A model generated the notes under the pieces. That model made no database searches. It was not told where the DNA came from and was given only the letters and a program-made list of their open reading frames with translations. Below are positions 11,856 to 22,910 of a stretch of 64,000 nt of DNA, in pieces. Where the stretch lies: assembly GCA_945643635.1 (NCBI GenBank), contig CALZFC010000029.1, positions 1,558,001 through 1,622,000 on the forward strand. The letters run 5' to 3'. The stretch is from Allodiplogaster sudhausi (taxonomy: Eukaryota; Nematoda; Chromadorea; Rhabditida; Diplogasteridae). A program made the position numbers and the translations under genes. Position 1 is the stretch's first letter. Every line of letters begins with the position of its first letter.

Positions 11856-12025
11856 TGCCTTCCTTGCGGGCCGGGCCGGGCCGTGCCCTTCCAACTGCGG
11901 GCCCGGCCCTGGCCGGGCCGAGGACAAAAATTTCAAGTCGTGCCTTGCCCGGGCCCATTAATTTCCTCGCGGGCCGGGCCGGGCCGAGATCACTATCCAT
12001 GCGGGCTGGCCCGGGCCAGCTTTCA
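11856..12025. repeat. GGGCCGGGCC-rich island
   Basis: A compact, very GC-rich stretch built from repeated GGGCCGGGCC and GGCCCGGCCC words in AT-rich surroundings. It is self-complementary in several places. It does not continue a gene and its open frames are compositional artefacts. Confidence 0.7.
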
Positions 12026-12189
12026 TGAGATAGAAAAACCGTAATAACACCTTCTTCTTCATTTGGATTGTATTTTTATCACATGCGTAAAAATAAAGTA
12101 CACACTTAACGAGCGATAAATATTTACATACAAATTTAAAGGAAGATCAATGAAAGCACATTTGATAACGTCATAAAAACTCCAAATTC

Positions 12190-12324
12190 TTAGCAGGCTT
12201 CGTCGACTTGGCTCGGACTGAGCCGAAAGTACTCGAGGATACGCGCGATGAAGTAGGGCGTCTCGAGGAAGAGCTGATGAAGAACGCCGACCGCAGAGAG
12301 GTCGCGATTCGTCAGGAAAATTAT
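12190..12324 (-). pseudogene. Second partial copy: last exon of the membrane-protein family
   Basis: An intact frame follows an acceptor (ttccag) and ends at TAA 12192-12190: VGVLHQLFLETPYFIARILE, then YFRLSPSQVDEAC. It aligns with the final exon of the gene ending at 7207. I found no upstream exons before the GA tract at 12.6 kb, so it is an orphan 3' exon. Confidence 0.6.
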
Positions 12325-12575
12325 CTGGAAGGACAAAACAGACAGCATATAAAGTTTCCCGTCAAACTACTAAATCAGAATCTCTGAAATAGAATACAAT
12401 TCCGTTTACAGCTAAAATATGGCTTTGAAAGCAAATGGAACGCACTAACAATGAGAAAGCGCATGAAATTAACTAAATGAGATGTGGTTTACAAAGACGC
12501 GACTATAAAGGTATTTAAAATAAAATAAAAAATGTAGAAAAGCGCTGGAATAAAACAATCTCTCTGCCTGACACA

Positions 12576-12666
12576 AGGGCGAGAGAGAGAGAGGGAGAGA
12601 GAGAAAGAGAGAGAGAGAAACAGAGAGAGATAGAGAGAAAAACAGAAAGAGAAACAGAGAAAGAGA
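12576..12666. repeat. GA microsatellite
   Basis: Nearly uninterrupted GAGAGA with occasional AAA or GGG variants. Confidence 0.85.
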
Positions 12667-13229
12667 ACGAGCATGTCTGATGTCGCCGAAGACTTTTGGC
12701 CAAAATGGACGAGCTATAGACGTGCGTCATGGCGTGTTTCTAGTTCTCACGTTCCGGCGAAGTTTCTCTGCATTCTTCAGAAGTCACAAAATTTTCTGTT
12801 AGAGAAAACGCACGTCATAACAGAAAAAGATTCTCAATGATAATGGGGCAAGGACATTAATTATAGACCACTTCACGGACAGAAATAATTTCGAACATTT
12901 GCCAACAAGGTTCGAATGTGAATGATGAAAGCGAGAGCAAGGTTCTCCTGTGAGCTAATCTAAATCTTTCGCGAAATTGGAATACTCAACCTCGTCCACT
13001 CAACAACTTTGAGAGTTCTGCCTGACTCTTTCTCTCTCATTCTCATTCCCTTTCACATTTGTGTATCCCCACCAAAGGTAACTTTTAGTTTCCTGGCCTT
13101 CTTTCCGTTTGTCAATTTGTTTTTTCCTGGAAAACTGCAAAACAATAGCAGACGCTCCAATTTATTTCGTTGTTGGTTGAGGGAACTGAAGAACTCGCTA
13201 AAAAATTAGGGGAGGGGTTGTAAGGGAAT
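12667..13229. other. Intergenic DNA
   Basis: No gene seen. A minus-strand AATAAA (plus-strand TTTATT near 13163) could serve the phosphatase gene that ends at 13322, about 155 bases downstream of its stop. Confidence 0.4.
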
Positions 13230-13234
13230 GGGTC

Positions 13235-13310
13235 TCTTTTGTCTGTAGTGGGCGGAGCTTTCTCTTCGAGTAGGCGGGGCATTCTCTTAAAGTGGGCGGA
13301 GCTTCCGATT
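13235..13310. repeat. Three tandem ~24-bp GGGCGG repeats
   Basis: AGTGGGCGGAGCTTTCTCTT, GTAGGCGGGGCATTCTCTT and AGTGGGCGGAGCTTCC follow each other directly, just downstream of the stop of the minus-strand phosphatase gene. Confidence 0.7.
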
Positions 13311-13321
13311 GTCTCAACCCC

Positions 13322-16250
13322 TCAGTTCCGCTTGCGATGGATGCAGCCAAAGTCTTCATTCGTGCCCTCGTCGTGCTTGCCGCGAAAGACCTTCTCGCCG
13401 GCTATAATAAAACTCGATTAATATAAAATAGAATAAAGGTAAACAAATTACAAAGAAAGTTATAGCATTCTAACAATAAGAAGAATAATATTTAATAATA
13501 AAATTATGTAATTGATACTTACTTGAATCGATATCGCTCGGAATGAGCATCTGGATACCAACGTGGCCCTGCTTGTCCACGATGGCGACAGCGCCGCGAT
13601 TTGCCTAAAAACAAATGAAATAATAATTATGTAGTTTTTTTTAGGTGAAATACAAATTTCTAATTCTAAAAGAAAAAGAAAAGAAAGAAGAGACAAACCT
13701 TGGCTGGGAAGTAATCGGCGGCCGAGAAGATGATCAGGACAAGCCGGTTGCAGAAGAAGTTGAAGCCGTTGATCATCATCTGAAAAAGTTTTTTTTTAAT
13801 TTAATATAAATATTCTTCTTCATTAAGAGTAACTTTCTCGATTAACTTGATTAAGATTTATTTGAATAAATAGTTTAAAAAATAGATAAAAAGATGAACT
13901 GATGGGCGCGGATGATGCTGCGGATGCCCAGCTTCTCGCACTTCTCAATCGCGACGTCCTCGCCAAAGTGTACGGAGACGCTGCGGACGTTATTCGGCTC
14001 GAAGCTGCAATTATTCTTTCTTTAAATAAAAAATAAAATGAAAAATAAATAAAATATTTTCATTGTATTTTTATGATCATAAAATTTTAATCATAATTAA
14101 TTTAAAATAAATTAAAATATTTTTTCAAAAAAAAACCAACCCCTTCAGACCGAGCATCGGATCGGCCCACATGAGATCGAGCGCGAGCGGCGACTTCTGA
14201 GGCTCGTGCAGCGGCTTCGGAATCTTAAAGTTGAATTTTTAAATATACATTAAAAAATAATTTTTCATTATTATTTGTTTATTAGATATATGTCTTAAAA
14301 TATACAGAAGTTTTCAGCCATTTGTTATCTGGCCTTCCTGATATCGTCGAGGCTGTTGAGGTGCGGCGAGATGCTTCTATGCATGCAGAGGACGGCGTTG
14401 TGGATGAGGCAGGCGAGAGGGAGATAGGCGAAGACGTCGTTGAAGAGCAGCCACAGACGGGCCGCCTCATCTTTCTGCGACAAGCAAAATGACATTTCAT
14501 TGGGCCAAAAACTCACGTTTGAATTCGCGCCATTTTCTCAGAGAGAGTGCGACATAGAGAAACGAGACTATACAATGGGCAGGGAAATATTCAAATAGCT
14601 TTGCATCATTTTTGGTCAAAATTGCAATTAAAAGGTAAGCGAGAGTTGAAGAAGGCCAAAATCTTTTTGACATCAGGGAATCGCTCGAAGATCTCGTCCT
14701 TGAATCCATATACTTGGTTGATCGTCTGCGACTCGTGGTTCCCGCGCAAAAGCATGATCTGTGCAGGTTACGGTATGTCAAATAAGTAAAAAAAAATAAT
14801 AATAATAAATAATAATAATAATATAAAATAATAATAATAATTAAATAATCATAATATTAATAATAAATACTAATTACTATAATAATAACACAAATAAATT
14901 ACAATAAAGATAATTTTTTATTGCGATTTTTTTAATATGATAAATATGATCAACAAGATTAGAAAGTATACCTTGGCCGGATACAAGATCTTGATGACGA
15001 AGAGCAGAATCACGCACTCGATCGAGTGCTTGCCGCGGTCGACGTAGTCGCCGAGGAAGGTGAACTTTTTTGCGGCGTATCCCTGAATTGCACAAAAAAT
15101 TAATATTATTCTTATCATAGCCCATTTTTGGTGTCACCTAAAGAAAAGTAAAATAAATATTCGAAGTAATATTTATATTTTAAATTTGCATATATAAAAC
15201 ATGCCATCTTTCCGTCCGTCGAAAACAACTGGAAGATGCGGCAGAGATCCTGGAACTGAAAAGAAGCAAAATTTCTTTTTTTGACATCGTCTAAAAGGAT
15301 CTACTTTCATAATTTTTCATTTTGATCGCCCCCTTTAAACCTGGCCATGGATGTCGCCAACCACGATGCAGGGAGCGGGGATCTCGACGAGGGGACTCTC
15401 CTTCTCGAAGATGTCCTTGGCGAGCCATAGGATCTTCAGCAGATCCTTGTACTTGAAGGGAAACTGCAAGAGTACAGGGTAAATGAAAAGAATGAATTCA
15501 ACAAGAGTAACAAAGAGATCATATAGTGCAGACTTCGTTTCGAGTGCACCATATTCATTTCAAACAACTGTTTCCTCTTTAAGCGGTGGGTGCCGAGATA
15601 TTTGCGGTTCGGCAAAGTTGTCGAAGTATATAATTAGTGCGAAAGTAAAAAATGCAAACGAACTAATGACTTGAGAGTGCGAATTCGGAAACTTTTTTTA
15701 ACACATGGTTAATAAAATTTGCGCATTCTCACGTAGATGCCATAGTTCTTCTGCTTCATGAGCCTCTTGAGCAATTTGCGGAGGATTTCCTGCTGCACTG
15801 GGTCGTTTTCCGGTGTCTCATTCTAAAAAAATTTTTATAATTAAGATTTTCTCTTTTTTTAAATAATTATTAAGTTTTGATTTCTAAAATTGTTATAATG
15901 TTTACCATATAAATAGTATTATTAGAAAATAATGCAACCTTGCTTGTATTCGTCTCGCTTTTTGTGGTCTTCACTTCGTCTTCCGGCTTCTCGCTCTATA
16001 AAAGAATTTTTTTATCATTTTAGTTTCATTATAAGATTATATACCTTTTTATATCTTCGTTTTAAGATTTTATATCTTCGATTTTAATTAAACCCGTCTA
16101 AATATTGCTTTTTTAATATAGCTATTACAATGTCAAAAATCTTAAGCCATTTGCCATATAAACAGTTAGAATAGAAGGAATTGCCACCTTGCTGGCATTC
16201 GTCTCGTTTTTTGTGCCGGTGTTGCTCTTGCTCGAATCCGGGTCGGCCAT
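13322..16250 (-). CDS. PPP-family (PP1-like) Ser/Thr protein phosphatase
   Basis: Thirteen minus-strand exons: 16250-16188, 15995-15939, 15822-15733, 15463-15341, 15255-15205, 15082-14972, 14758-14672, 14474-14334, 14223-14141, 14004-13899, 13779-13699, 13604-13523 and 13401-13322, about 380 residues. A low-complexity Ser/Thr/Lys head precedes the catalytic domain. Signature motifs are present: GDIHGQ, GDYVDRG, LRGNHE and RAHQ, which supply the metal and phosphate ligands of PP1 (D, H, D, N and the RAHQ His). The usual HGG motif reads MHRSISP: the His is kept but both glycines are lost. The domain continues into [18 protein letters not shown]. Two junctions (after 15205 and 14334) fit only as GC-AG introns. 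The exon ending CATCAG at 13899 lacks the expected G for a GT donor, so a 1-base lesion or error is likely. It resembles the expanded, divergent PP1-like phosphatases of nematodes, often germline-expressed. Confidence 0.88.
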
Positions 16251-18713
16251 TCGTCGAGGGAGGGAGAGAGGGTCAAGGTGGAGGAGTCTTCAGGAAGAGC
16301 GAAGGACCGAATGATGCTAGAAGGCCATTTTAGCCGCTTTTATAGCTGCCGGACTGGATCAAAGTGCATTTTGGCTTATTTCTTTCACCTTCGGGACAAA
16401 ATGAGTGCACGCGTGCAGAAGTCGAGAACAATAGCAAGTTCATATTATCTCAAAGTTTTCTATCTCATCGTTTTCCATGCTATTTTAATCTTTCACTCTC
16501 TTTCAGTCGCACTCTCATTAGTTCCAAAGAAGATTAATGAACTGTCTTGCACTGTTCCTAACAATAAGGTACATGCATAAGTATGGGGTTTCAGTTTTTC
16601 AGAGGTGGGATCCTCAAAATTATTGCAAACATTCATTCACAAATAGGCACACTGACTATGCGATTCATGAGTTGCATTACGAAATACATACAATGTATTT
16701 CATAGTCAAACTATAGCCAAAAAAATTAAATGCAAAATACGGCTGTTCTTTAAAGTAATCGAATTGACCTAAACGCAATAAGATGGGTTTATTGAAATGC
16801 AATAGCATCAACATAGAATGTCAACCTCCAAATAAATAAATATAACCTTAGAATATAAAGCTGTGCATAACATGGTTCTTTAGAAAAAAACAACATGAAT
16901 CTCTGCAGCTGCTCTACAGGCATTTTGACCAAAGAGGAGACTTATTAGCAGAGCAGAAAATTTCTTTTTTTTTGCCTCAAATTGTGTTTTCGATTAAACA
17001 ATATACTTGTTTGAGAACCTAAAGTCTTCCTTTTATCGTTTAAAGGAGGTATCCGGGGAATAATTAACATGTCTTTTTTCTGTGTTTATAAGCTCATCTT
17101 GGCTTAAAACATAAATAGAGAAGGTTTGTGCGATTTTCTCCCATTACTTTCTGAGCAATAGTAACGTGAAAACTGGCGGGTAGAGAATTGGTTACGGTAT
17201 GTCATAGCCGCCCTCCTATTTCACATGCTCTTTCGACCGAGCGACAGGCAACTTTATAAGCGCGCGCATTCAAACTGGCTCTCTAGCGCTACTGTATAAT
17301 CATTCGACGGATAGTTCCTTTAAACATTTGCTTTTAATGCTGACGTGTATTGGTTCTTTTATGGAAAACATTTGGCGACTATAAAGTAAGCGTAATCGAC
17401 GGAAGTTTGTATAATTAGTGCTTGTGAAATTGTATAATACAACCTCCTTTGTAATCGAGACGTCTGCGTTGAAGATAGCGAAGGACAGCTACTGAGAGAA
17501 GGCGCAGACTACGAGGAGACGGGTGCGAACAGCAGACCAGTCAGCGTAACAGCAAAGACTCAGATAATTGTAAACGCTCTTTCATCCTCGCACTCTCTCG
17601 AGTAGAGAAGCACTCTACTAAGGAAATGAAGAGAAAAGCAAAGAACGATTATTCAAACTAAGCGAGGATGCACAGATGAGTAAAATACATAAATCTTTCA
17701 CCATACGCAACGGCATGCTGATGTTGGGATTCCATTAGTCAGAGTTGCCGTTGAAGTGGTAGAATAGAAAAAAACCGTATCTAATAAAATTTTAAACGCA
17801 TGTGTCTTTTTCTAACCTCTCTCAAATTCTTTCATTGTCACGCGTTTCTCTGACGTCTGTTACTCTCATCCCTTGGTGGAAATAGGGTGCAAATTTTGAA
17901 GGAGAGGCAGACCCTGCCACTTCTCCTCACCCATTTGATAGATTTTTAGGGTACACCGGGTGCATCGACAGGGATGTTTTCAACAGTATTAAGAATAGAA
18001 ATGCAAGTTATAAGTAGTTGATGATGATTGGAGCTCCTGCATTCTCGGATGAACGAGCTTTCAATAGAAATATCGAACAAATCTAGCAATCGCTCCATTT
18101 TGTTATTGAGCAGAGTACGAATGACTAAAGAGAGAGAGAGAGAAAGAGAGAGAATAAACGAAAGAGTGCAGATGCAAAGAGTGAATGTCAAATGAGATGA
18201 GAAATCAGCACTTTCCCGTTCGCGGTTCATTTCTCCCATTCTAACGGCACCGAGTTGAACCGAGAGAGCAATGCTATAGTCAACGTTGGAATTATTCCGT
18301 GCACCCAGTCGGCCAAAGGAGGATTAATTTGAATGTCTGTCGTGTTCAAGTGTCTCTTCTTCACTTTAATCGGTTTCTCTTGTCTGCACATGAAAGACAC
18401 ATTACAGATTATTGTGAACGCTCATGGTCAGGTTCAAGCTACATCTTCCCCGTTGGCATTCCTCAGTGCGTTGTATAACAAATGACGTGCATTCGAATGG
18501 AATACATATAAACGGCCAATATACCTATTGTTTCCATTTCAATTGCGGTAGTATTGGCACTTTGGCGGAGGAACAGCCTTTGGTTTGTCTTACAACTTTG
18601 CGCAACCATTTATTCAGAATAAAGATCGAATGATGTAATTATTAATTTTATATAAATATTTTAATTGTAATTACTTTTCAACAATATAGATATAGATATA
18701 GATAGCCTCGTAA
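16251..18713. other. Long intergenic region, one TIR element inside
   Basis: No gene identified apart from the element at 17039-17324. Short palindromic words (for example around 16680-16705) and a GA tract (about 18128-18150) occur. The region presumably holds the promoters of the flanking divergent genes, the phosphatase (-) and the secreted protein (+), but I see no clear element. Confidence 0.4.
17039..17324. mobile_element. TTTAAAGGAG-ended TIR element
   Basis: 286 bp starting TTTAAAGGAGGTATCCG and ending CGGATAGTTCCTTTAAA. An inverted, diverged copy lies at about 63436-63699, sharing words such as GAGAATTGGT or its complement, TTTCACATGCTCT and the CGGTCGA/GAGCGACAGG region. No coding capacity; MITE-like. 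Confidence 0.7.
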
Positions 18714-19919
18714 ATGGGGATGATTCGGCTGAGTTTGTCATCGACGACCATGGCTGCGGTGCTCATCTTCATCTTCTTCCCTTCCGCCACAAATGCATTC
18801 TTTGGTCAGTTTTAATAATCGATCCAAGACAAGCCTACTCTTCTCATCTTGGCGCCTGGCCAACGTCGTCGTCTTGGGCAGAGAAGAATTAATGTCCATC
18901 CTATTCAGATCCAACCCCGAATCTTAGCCATGGAAAGTCTTTTTGCAAAAAATAAAATGCGAAAAGGAAACATAAAAATACTTGCTGATGATTCATCCTT
19001 GTCATGTGACACTGTCTCCTTTTATGTTGCCATGTCCATCTCGGCCACATTCGTAGAATCCTGCTCCTCGTGCTCGCCCCTTTCGGCGGCGACGGGCTCG
19101 ACGGGCGGCGCGAACTGCCAGACTGGCGCGACTTGCGAGCCGAGCAGGCTGCGAGAGGACAACGCATGCACCGTCTCGCGCACTCAGCCATTCGCGCAGC
19201 CAGTTGTCAGTCGATTCAATCAAAAAATATGTATAGTTCTAACCCCTCTCCCTCTCTCACCCTCGAGCTCTTTCTCATTCTCTCACACTTTCTCTCCATC
19301 TCTCCAGTTTCCATGAACGCCTACTTAAAAGCATTTAAATTAAAACGGAAATTGTGCTCTGGAATAATTTACGTCATATCTTCTGCGTGAAGAGAACTCA
19401 CGCCTACCCCGTCACTCTTTTACAATATGGCCATAGACTTTGTCTGAAATCAATGTAGCTAACAATTAGAAGAAATGTAGAAGGTATAGCCTGCACACAC
19501 AGACAAAGTAATAGGTTGTCGTCGTTGCAGTACAAGAGCGGGCTTTCGTGGTTGACGGCGGACAAGGTCAACTGTACGAATATCTACTACTATGCGAACA
19601 ACAAGATAATCTATCCGACATTGCTCAACTGCAAGATGCTTCCTCGTAAGAAGCATTTCATGGGCTGTTTATTAGAATATTCTATTCCAATTCTTGGGCG
19701 TATCAGATGACGCAAAAGTTGGTATATTCCAAATTTTGTTATTTTTTTATATTTTTAGAATATTCCATTTCTTGGGCGCATCAAAAGTTGGTATATTCCA
19801 AAATTTTGAACTATGACTACGCGGGGACGTTCTACGCAAATCCGCAGCTGACATGCGCCGTCTTTGGTTCGTGCCTTTCAAAACTGATTGTGAGAAACAA
19901 CACCATGAACACACTTTGA
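18714..19919 (+). CDS. Small secreted cysteine-rich protein
   Basis: Exons 18714-18804, 19057-19205, 19531-19645 and 19759-19919 (TGA) join in phase, giving about 170 residues. Residues 1-28 form a signal peptide (MGMIRLSLS... then AAVLIFIFFPSATNA). The mature part opens ESCSSCSPL and has Cys residues spaced in pairs (NCQTGATC, NACTV, VNCTNIYYY, LLNCKM, LTCAV). This spacing resembles small nematode secreted proteins with paired cysteines (DUF281-like), but I cannot confirm the family. The third donor is a clean gtaaga. Exon 4 begins inside a locally duplicated ATTCCA..CTTGGGCG stretch (19677-19735 and 19757-19800), so its start may be later, and a further downstream exon cannot be excluded. 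Confidence 0.6.
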
Positions 19920-20129
19920 ATATTTCTTATCATTTTCAATGCTTGAAAATGAGGGCGCAAGAAGGGAAATGTCGGATACTGGCTATCACGAATTACCTTT
20001 TATGATCTTCCTATATGGGCAAATCACGCAAATATCACCGACAAGCGATATGTATACATACATACGTCTAACGTCCTCTAATAAGGTACCCACCCACCGA
20101 CAACAACAACACCCACAAGCTCGACAAAG

Positions 20130-22716
20130 ATAAGAATCGCCGTGGTCGGAGAGGGGGTCATCGGACTCTCCATTGCCACTGCCATCCTCGACCTCGCAGC
20201 CGAGAATGGGTCAGATTTATTCACTCGTATCTTGTATTATTTATTTGACTCGCTTTATATGTGGCACGATGGTTTGATGAGAAAGGAGTGGACGAGTAAG
20301 CGATTTGGAGAAACAAGTCGATAATTGTTTTATGATGATTTGATTAATCTGGACTTGAGATGATAAAAAAAGTGTTGAGCATTTCCGTATCGTTGGAAGT
20401 GTTCTCTGACCTCGAGTGGGAGAAGACGCTCAGTCGTATGATCGCCGGCCTCTTTCGCATTGACGAAGGCACTCACATCAATCGGTCTAGTCACACTCTC
20501 GTTTCTCTGCGCTCTCTTCACGCCCTCTTTCTCTGCTTCTCTATTATTTTATTCTAATTGAAGGGAACATACTGTAACGAACAAAACTTTTTTGTTTTAC
20601 AGAGTCTACGGAAACGAAACGTTCGTGAGACTGGCGAAGCTGTTCCGAGAAGTTGGCGGAGATAGCGGAGTGCAGCTGGTCTCTGGGCACATCGTCAGCA
20701 ACAACTCGGCCAAACTAGAGACACAGATTCTCACTCTCTCATTATCTATATATATCTCTCTCTTTATCTCTCTCTCACTTTACCTTTATCACTCTCTCTT
20801 TATTTCTCTCTCTTTATCTTTATCTCTCTCTCTCTCTTTATATCTCTCTGTCTCTTTTTTTCTTCTTCCCTCTCTCTTTATCTCTATCTCTCTCTCTTTA
20901 TTTTTTCGTCTCTCTTTATCTCTATCTCTCTCTCTTTTTAGTAACATATTCTCTCATCATTTTTACAAGAAATCTCTTCGCTCTCATGGTCAGACAAAAA
21001 AAAGAAGAAAATATGGATGATTATATGTTCCGGATGTTGTCGGCTATGAGGGATATCAGTATATAGGAAACTATTTTAGATAACGAATTATGCTGACATT
21101 GTTTACAACTTCCGCTTCCTTACAAAGCGAGAGATGAAGCAGTTGCTGGTGCTCAATGAGGAAGAGTACGTTTGAAGCTTGGCACTCTCACACTGTCTCT
21201 GTCTCTGCCTCTGTCACTCACACTTCTATCTCTCCACTCTCTCCTTCTTTTTTTCCCCCCCCCCTCTCTCTCTCTCTCTTTCTTTCTCTTACTTCTCTCT
21301 CGCATTCAGACTAGAAACCAACTCTGCAATCCACTACACTGCCTACACGGCTGAAGGTGCTAACTACTGCCCATATATGAAGAAGCAGCTGGAGCTGCGC
21401 GGCGTGCTGTTCCATCGTCAACACATCAATGATCTCTCCGAGGTCCGCCTTATTACTATCTTTCTCATGCTCTCTCTCTCTTTCTCTGTCTCTCTTTATC
21501 TCTCCTTCTCTCGCTCTCTCTCTTTCTCTTTCTCATTTTCTAGCTTTCTCTCTCTCTCTCTCCTTCTTACTTTCCCTAACTCTCTCTCTATCTTTCTCTC
21601 TCTCTCTTTCACTCATCCCTCTTTCTCTCTCCCTCTCTTTCCTTCGCTTTCTTTCTCCTTCATCTTCAGCTCGGTGCGACGTTCGACGTGGTGGTGAACT
21701 GCGCAGGCCTGCAGGGTGGCAATGTAGCTGGCGATGATTCGGAGACGAACCCCATCCGTGGGATTCTCCTGAAGACTCGCGCCCCCTGGCAGAAGCACTT
21801 CCTCTACCGTGACTTCGGCACCTATACCATTCCGACGTTTCTTTATAATATATGCTACATTTTAAATAAGGATTTGTAATCGAAGATTTTGGTTAGAATT
21901 GTTCTGCTGCTGCTGTTGAATTATGAACACGCTTCTATTCTCTCGTATTATCAGCATCAACTACGTCTTCGTCGGAACAGTGAAGCAGGACAATGCAACT
22001 GCCACCGAAGTGACCGATGCGGAGATGGAAGCGTTATGGAACAGGTATGGAACAGTTATATACAGTGGTTGCAGCAAAGTTGAGTAGTCAACATTTCTCT
22101 CTTTCTCTCTCCCTCTGTCTCTACCTTTGTCTCTCGCTCTCTACCTCTTTCTGTCTCTACCTCTGTCTCCCTCTCTCTCTGACTCTTTCTGTCTCTGTCC
22201 TCCTCTGTCTCTCTATGTCTCTGTCTCCCTCTCTACCAGTAATATCGCGTAGACTCAAGTATTGCTGAATTGAAGCAGCAAGCCATTCCCTTTGTAGATA
22301 TAAAGCAGTCAACCGGCCTTTGGAAATTCGGTGACGTACGATAAGATGGAGGCCTTCGTCGGCTTCCGTCCCGGTCGCAAGAACATCCGGGTCGGTAGCT
22401 ATCCACGCACTTACCGCATCAACAACACGGAGAAGAAGTTTCTGGTGCGATTCCATTCTCTACCCTTTGAAGTTCATTATGCAAAATATTCTTTCAATAT
22501 TTCAACATACTATATGGTTACTTTGTAGAATGGCGTTGTCCTTACCTGGAGAAATGCGTTCGCATTTTTGAGGTTGTGCACAACTATGGCCACGGGGACA
22601 ACGGATTCACTCTTGGCTGGGGCTCCTCTCTGCACGCTGCTCGTTTGGCACTCTCGCTGCCGATCAACCAGTTCACGGAGGCTATTATGCAGGATGACAT
22701 TGAGAGGATGAGTTAA
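20130..22716 (+). CDS. D-amino-acid / D-aspartate oxidase (DAO family flavoenzyme)
   Basis: Oxidises D-amino acids with FAD, usually in peroxisomes. Exons: up to 20209, 20380-20484, 20603-about 20730, 21080-21165, 21310-21442, 21670-21836, 21955-22044, 22309-22444 and 22573-22716 (TAA). Exon 1 encodes the Rossmann fold, IAVVGEGVIGLSIA (GxGxxG). Then come GLFRIDEG, ADIVYNFRFLTKREM, VVVNCAGLQGG and the FRPGRKNIRV Arg motif. The DAO signature VVHNYGHGDNGFTLGWGS follows near the C-terminus. Most junctions agree in phase. The end of exon 3 is uncertain because a long CT tract follows without an obvious GT donor. I could not find the initiator ATG; an upstream mini-exon is likely. No clear peroxisome-targeting tail (the end reads DIERMS). 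AATAAA at 22851-22856. Introns carry CT tracts on the coding strand. Confidence 0.9.
20734..20937. repeat. CT-rich tract in an oxidase intron
   Basis: TCTCTC/TTTATC-type low complexity directly after oxidase exon 3, on the coding strand. Confidence 0.8.
21458..21655. repeat. CT-rich tract in an oxidase intron
   Basis: TCTCTCTC/TTTCTC tract between the exons ending at 21442 and starting at 21670; it fills almost the whole intron. Confidence 0.8.
22097..22240. repeat. CT-rich tract in an oxidase intron
   Basis: CTCTGTCTCTACCT-type tract in the intron after 22044. Confidence 0.8.
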
Positions 22717-22910
22717 AAAGGCCAGGAAGAAGGCTCGTCTGCGTCTCTGTCTCTACATTCTGTGTAATCTTTCAATTTATTTTATTCTTATATTTGTTGT
22801 TGTTGTCGTTTTCTGCCTTTATTTTCTCTGATTAAAGGAGATCTAATGCGAATAAATGGTGTCTTCTTTTTTCGCCTTATTTGGTCAGATTGAGCAAAAA
22901 ATTTCGATTA

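Noticed and set aside
11754..12044. Open frames across the GC-rich island
   Set aside because: They arise from repetitive GGGCCGGGCC; both strands are open for the same reason and there is no similarity between frames and known proteins.
13009..13209. Short plus-strand frame MRVLPDSFSL
   Set aside because: Composition is generic, it lies in the 3' flank of the phosphatase and has no splice or homology support.
20592..21697. Open frames made of Leu-Ser repeats around the oxidase introns
   Set aside because: They are translations of CT microsatellite DNA and have no protein character.
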